23,099 bases of DNA, taken from the IMG/VR virus record IMGVR_UViG_3300025941_000100, positions 1-23,099 of that record; one strand, given 5' to 3'. This DNA comes from a virus. Shown here piece after piece: positions 20,293 through 23,099 of this stretch. A model generated the notes under the pieces. It was not told where the DNA came from. It worked only from the letters and a program-made list of their open reading frames with translations, and searched no databases. The position numbers were made by a program, and so were the translations under genes. How positions within the stretch are numbered: the first letter of the stretch is position 1; every line of letters begins with the position of its first letter.

Positions 20293-20660
20293 CACTTCTC
20301 CTTCGGTGACGACGCCTTCGCAGCTTCGGCGATGGCATCAGAGTGGGCCTGTACCGAGCCGACGTCGCGGATCTTGTCGGCCCATGCCTTCGCCGACTCG
20401 GACGGCTCGGGGTTGGGTGGCCACTGATCCTGGTAGTCGGGCCGTGACTTCGGCGTCTCGCCGCCCTGACCTGACGGCGGGGTGGCCTTGCCCTTGGCGG
20501 CGGGCGAGTCGTCCGGGTACTTGGCCTTGTCGATGTCGGCGACCTCGCCGTAGGCGTTGGGCATCGCCTCGATCGGGTGCTCCTCGCGGCTGACGCTGCG
20601 CTTGTTGGCGTCCTTGGCCATCTCGTTCTGGGCGGTGGTGCCCTTGGGCTCATTGCTCAT
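20292..20660 (-). CDS. 122-aa polar, Pro/Lys/Glu-rich protein
   Basis: ATG 20660 with AAGGAG about 12 bases upstream, a long spacing. The sequence is polar and probably disordered until residue 85 (NEPKGTTAQNEMAKDANKRS; PPSGQGGETPKSRPDYQDQW), then a short helix (SAKAWADKIRDVGSVQAHSD). Function unknown; probably a minor virion or assembly protein from its place after the fibre genes. Confidence 0.7.
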   Translation of the reverse strand: MSNEPKGTTAQNEMAKDANKRSVSREEHPIEAMPNAYGEVADIDKAKYPDDSPAAKGKATPPSGQGGETPKSRPDYQDQWPPNPEPSESAKAWADKIRDVGSVQAHSDAIAEAAKASSPKEK

Positions 20661-20680
20661 GATGAATTATTTCTCCTTGT

Positions 20681-21367
20681 TCAAGTTATTGGTGGGCCGG
20701 AAGAATCAGTTGTCAATGTTCCCGCTGCTGTCAGGGTCTTACCCAGACCGGAGTCGTCCGTAGTCTGCGGCCCGTTGCGGAACTGGTAGTTGGCCCACAG
20801 TCCCGACGTCTTCACCGCGGCGTAGGTGGCAGCCTCGGCCTGGAGCTCGGCGTCGGTGAGGGCGACGTCCCACACCTTGACCGCGGCGATCGAGCCGTTG
20901 AGGAAGTTGTTGAACCCGTTGTTGCCGATGAAGAACGTGTTGGCGTTGTTCGGCCCGGTGACGGTCGCGTTTGCAGCGGTGGCCTGGACCCATGAACCGC
21001 CCGCCACCTTGTAGCCGAAGAGTTCGCCGCCCGCGCTGGTGTCGTTGACGGTCGCCATGTACACCCAGGTGCCGACCGTCATGTTGAGTCCGCTCGGGAA
21101 CGCCGCGCCGCTGGTGCCGTCGCGTCGGAGGCTGGTGCCGTCGGCGGTGGTCGACAGGTAGTAGTAGTTGGTGGAGGCGTCGTCCTGTCCGATGAAACAG
21201 GTGATGGCGTTGCGGTCGACGACGATCTTGGCCCAGCAGCACATCGTGTGCGTGCCGCCGAGGCCGGACGCGCTGCGGCTGTACTTGTCGCCGACGGCGT
21301 CGAAGCGCACCGCTCCCGTGGCGAGGGTGGTCTTGCCTGAGGCGACCGCCCCGATCGTCATGGTCAC
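20681..21367 (-). CDS. LamG/concanavalin-like domain protein
   Basis: 228 aa from GTG 21367 (AGGCG about 6 bases upstream); ATG 21361 is the alternative. The whole protein reads as a beta-jelly-roll: VRFDAVGDKYSRSASGLGGT, MCCWAKIVVDRNAITCFIGQ, LNMTVGTWVYMATVNDTS, and NFLNGSIAAVKVWDVALTDA, the last being the typical LamG edge strand and 'DVALTDAEL' helix. Such domains bind sugars or surfaces, and in tails serve host recognition. It follows the collagen-like fibre, so a tail or appendage protein is likely. Confidence 0.8.
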   Translation of the reverse strand: MTMTIGAVASGKTTLATGAVRFDAVGDKYSRSASGLGGTHTMCCWAKIVVDRNAITCFIGQDDASTNYYYLSTTADGTSLRRDGTSGAAFPSGLNMTVGTWVYMATVNDTSAGGELFGYKVAGGSWVQATAANATVTGPNNANTFFIGNNGFNNFLNGSIAAVKVWDVALTDAELQAEAATYAAVKTSGLWANYQFRNGPQTTDDSGLGKTLTAAGTLTTDSSGPPIT

Positions 21368-21376
21368 GCGACACGC

Positions 21377-21390
21377 CTATTCATGAATAG
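21377..21390. repeat. 14-bp perfect palindrome between tail genes
   Basis: CTATTCATGAATAG is fully palindromic and A/T-rich in an otherwise G/C-rich block. It lies between the LamG gene start and the fibre stop and could be an operator or a weak hairpin in the transcript. Confidence 0.45.
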
Positions 21391-21398
21391 ATCTACAT

Positions 21399-22907
21399 TC
21401 ACGCGAGGTCACCCATGAGATACCACTGGTCGGTGCCGGTCTTGACGAGGGTGGCTGCCGAGTAGCGGGCGCGGAATGCCAGCGACGGTGTCGAGTTGAC
21501 GGTGACACCGGAGCCTTGGGCGACGGTGACGATGCCGACACCGATCCCGATGATCGTGATCTGCGTGCCGGTCGGGAAGGCGACCGAGCTGTTCGGTGGC
21601 ACGGTGACGGTGACCGCGCTGGCGTTCGAGCAGGTGATCAGTTTGCTGGCATCGGTGAGCACCAACGTGTAGGTGGTGCCGGTCTGTGCGTTGATCGCCA
21701 GGTTGACCTTGGCATCGGTCAGCGTCTTGTTCGTCAGCGTCGCGGTCGCGGCGTCCTTGGTGGCGTCGGATGTGTTCGACACGTTGCCGAGACCGACCGT
21801 CGTAGCAGTCGGCGCCGTCCACCCGGCTGCACCGTTGAGCCACGTCGAAGCACCCGCACCGTTGGAGCCGGGTGTAATGCCCGGCGCCGTCGTCGTGGTC
21901 GAGAACAGGCTGGACGACTGCGCCGACGACAGGGACTGGAGTGCGATCTTGCCCGCCGAGATGGTGCCACCCGATGTAGCCAGAGCGACGGTGATCTCCC
22001 AGTAGGCACCCTTGTCCACCGAGTCGGCGGTCACGTTGAAGATGGCGTACTTCGACGCGTCTGCGTAGTCCTGCACGTACACCTGGAACCCGGCCTTGAT
22101 CCGACCGAGTCCGACCGCCACGTTGAGGCCGTCGACGGTGGTCTCCATGATCCACAACTTGGTGCTCGACGTGAAGGTGGCGTTGTTGCCGCGGATCTGG
22201 CTGCCGGTCGGCGGCTCGGTGGCGGTGGTCGAGAGCATGAACGGGAAGACTCCGCTCACCGCAGCTGCAGCTGACGGGGGCAGCGCCCACGTCGCGTCGT
22301 CACGCAGCATCCGCCCCGAGCTAGTACCACCCGGTGTCGGCACCGCGCCCTTCGTCGACACGGTGAAGTCGGAGATGTCGAGGGTGCGGTTGGCGGCGAG
22401 GCTGCCACCCCCTGTCAGCGGAGCGGTCGTCGAGATCGTCGTCGCCGCTGCTGCCGCACCGAGCGTGGTCAGCATCGCTGCCGTGGTGGTGTCGTCGAGC
22501 ACCGTCTTGGCTGCGGCGGTGACCACGCCCGTGTCGAGCATCCACGTTGCACCGCTGCCGCTGACGACGATGTCGCCCTTGTCGCCATCGGTGACAGCGC
22601 CACCGCTGGGGGTCTGCCAGTTGGTGTCGTAGTTGGTGCTCGAGATCTTGGTCAGCACCTGCCCGGTGGTGCCACCGGTCGCCACGCCGGGGCCCGTTGC
22701 CCCCGTCGCCCCGTCGGCGCCAGCTGGCCCTGTCGGTCCCGGCACCGTCGACGCTGCGCCCGTCGCACCCGTCGGACCCGTCGCCCCAGTCGGCCCCGTT
22801 GCTCCCGTCGGTCCGGTCGGGCCAGCAGGGCCGGTCGCTCCCGGAGGACCGGGCACCGGGTCGGGGAAGGTCTTGGTATCGCCGATGTACGTGCAGTCGA
22901 TGGTCAT
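21399..22907 (-). CDS. Tail fibre with collagen-like repeats
   Basis: 502 aa, ATG 22907 overlapping the previous stop (ATGA). After a short head ([19 protein letters not shown]), residues about 20-74 are Gly-X-Y repeats ([20 protein letters not shown] and more), forming a collagen-like trimeric rod. The middle is beta-rich and repetitive ([40 protein letters not shown], typical of phage fibre stalks), and the C-terminal part is a beta-sandwich ([20 protein letters not shown]). It probably mediates host attachment. The repeated TG-rich codons make recombination easy in this stretch. Confidence 0.88.
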   Translation of the reverse strand: MTIDCTYIGDTKTFPDPVPGPPGATGPAGPTGPTGATGPTGATGPTGATGAASTVPGPTGPAGADGATGATGPGVATGGTTGQVLTKISSTNYDTNWQTPSGGAVTDGDKGDIVVSGSGATWMLDTGVVTAAAKTVLDDTTTAAMLTTLGAAAAATTISTTAPLTGGGSLAANRTLDISDFTVSTKGAVPTPGGTSSGRMLRDDATWALPPSAAAAVSGVFPFMLSTTATEPPTGSQIRGNNATFTSSTKLWIMETTVDGLNVAVGLGRIKAGFQVYVQDYADASKYAIFNVTADSVDKGAYWEITVALATSGGTISAGKIALQSLSSAQSSSLFSTTTTAPGITPGSNGAGASTWLNGAAGWTAPTATTVGLGNVSNTSDATKDAATATLTNKTLTDAKVNLAINAQTGTTYTLVLTDASKLITCSNASAVTVTVPPNSSVAFPTGTQITIIGIGVGIVTVAQGSGVTVNSTPSLAFRARYSAATLVKTGTDQWYLMGDLA

Positions 22908-23099
22908 GCGAACTCCGCGAGTAGTACGCCAGCCGAGTAGGTGTCGACACCGAGGCTGGGGATGGTGATGTTGGTGCCGGTGAAGTCCTTGCGCCAGTAC
23001 ACCGCACCGGTCACGAACGGGAAGCCGCTGTGCATCGTCGTCGGCTGCACGCCGGTCTTGTTCCAGCCGGTGACGTTGCCGTAGGGGTTGGGACCGACC
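22904..23099 (-). CDS. Partial tail-related protein (N-terminus off the window)
   Basis: Only the last 64 residues are visible; the frame is open to the right edge and the stop overlaps the fibre ATG (ATGA). The visible part is beta-rich ([20 protein letters not shown], then [12 protein letters not shown]). It is probably another tail or fibre protein from its position, but too little is seen to name it. Confidence 0.6.
   Translation of the reverse strand, partial: VGPNPYGNVTGWNKTGVQPTTMHSGFPFVTGAVYWRKDFTGTNITIPSLGVDTYSAGVLLAEFA

Noticed and set aside
22715-22850. Tandem DNA repeat as a mobile or regulatory element
   Set aside because: The repeated GG(A/C/T)-CC(N)-AC(N) pattern is simply the Gly-X-Y coding of the collagen-like rod.

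Overview
This window is part of a tailed double-stranded DNA phage genome (free phage or prophage; no integrase, repressor or bacterial housekeeping gene is visible). The sequence is GC-rich with strong G/C preference at third codon positions, very dense packing and many 4-base start/stop overlaps (ATGA, GTGA, TTGA). The SSB-like protein, the PD-(D/E)XK exonuclease, the 'C..H-W..C..C' zinc-ribbon protein and the Prim-Pol/ATPase fusion look, from memory, like families common in phages of Actinobacteria, so an actinobacterial host is the best inference. The named host is not determinable from the window.

Layout. (1) Left block, minus strand, 1-4588: TerS, a 53-aa coiled-coil protein, TerL, an IPT/TIG immunoglobulin-like protein, a zinc ribbon and the portal protein, which runs off the left edge. 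(2) A 28-bp divergent promoter region at 4589-4616, then a long rightward block. (3) 4617-10458, plus strand: a ribbon-helix-helix regulator, RuvC-like resolvase, small zinc proteins, RecB/Cas4-like exonuclease, SSB-like protein, HNH endonuclease and a primase-polymerase/ATPase fusion. This is a replication and recombination module. (4) 10459-10991: a 530-bp non-coding region packed with G-tract repeats, palindromes and spaced direct repeats, an origin or control-region candidate. (5) 10992-18166, plus strand: mostly unrecognised small genes grouped into short operons separated by strong hairpins, including an AAA+ ATPase operon and many tiny Cys/His-rich or single-membrane-segment proteins. 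(6) A convergent intrinsic terminator at 18173-18216. (7) Right block, minus strand, 18231-23099: reading in transcription order, a partial tail gene, a collagen-repeat tail fibre, a LamG-like protein, small virion or membrane proteins, an M15-type endolysin, a two-segment holin candidate and a membrane-anchored His/Asp-rich gene that appears frameshifted.

How the parts fit: late structural and lysis genes lie on the minus strand on both sides, while the central plus-strand block carries early functions. RuvC, exonuclease, SSB and Prim-Pol/helicase would work together on phage DNA replication and recombination. TerS/TerL/portal package it, and the endolysin with its membrane neighbours releases progeny. 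The least explained parts are the repeat-rich region at 10459-10991, the structured non-coding stretch at 11796-12010, the recurring hairpin-plus-leader boundaries between small operons, and the dual-frame gene at 18277-18705.
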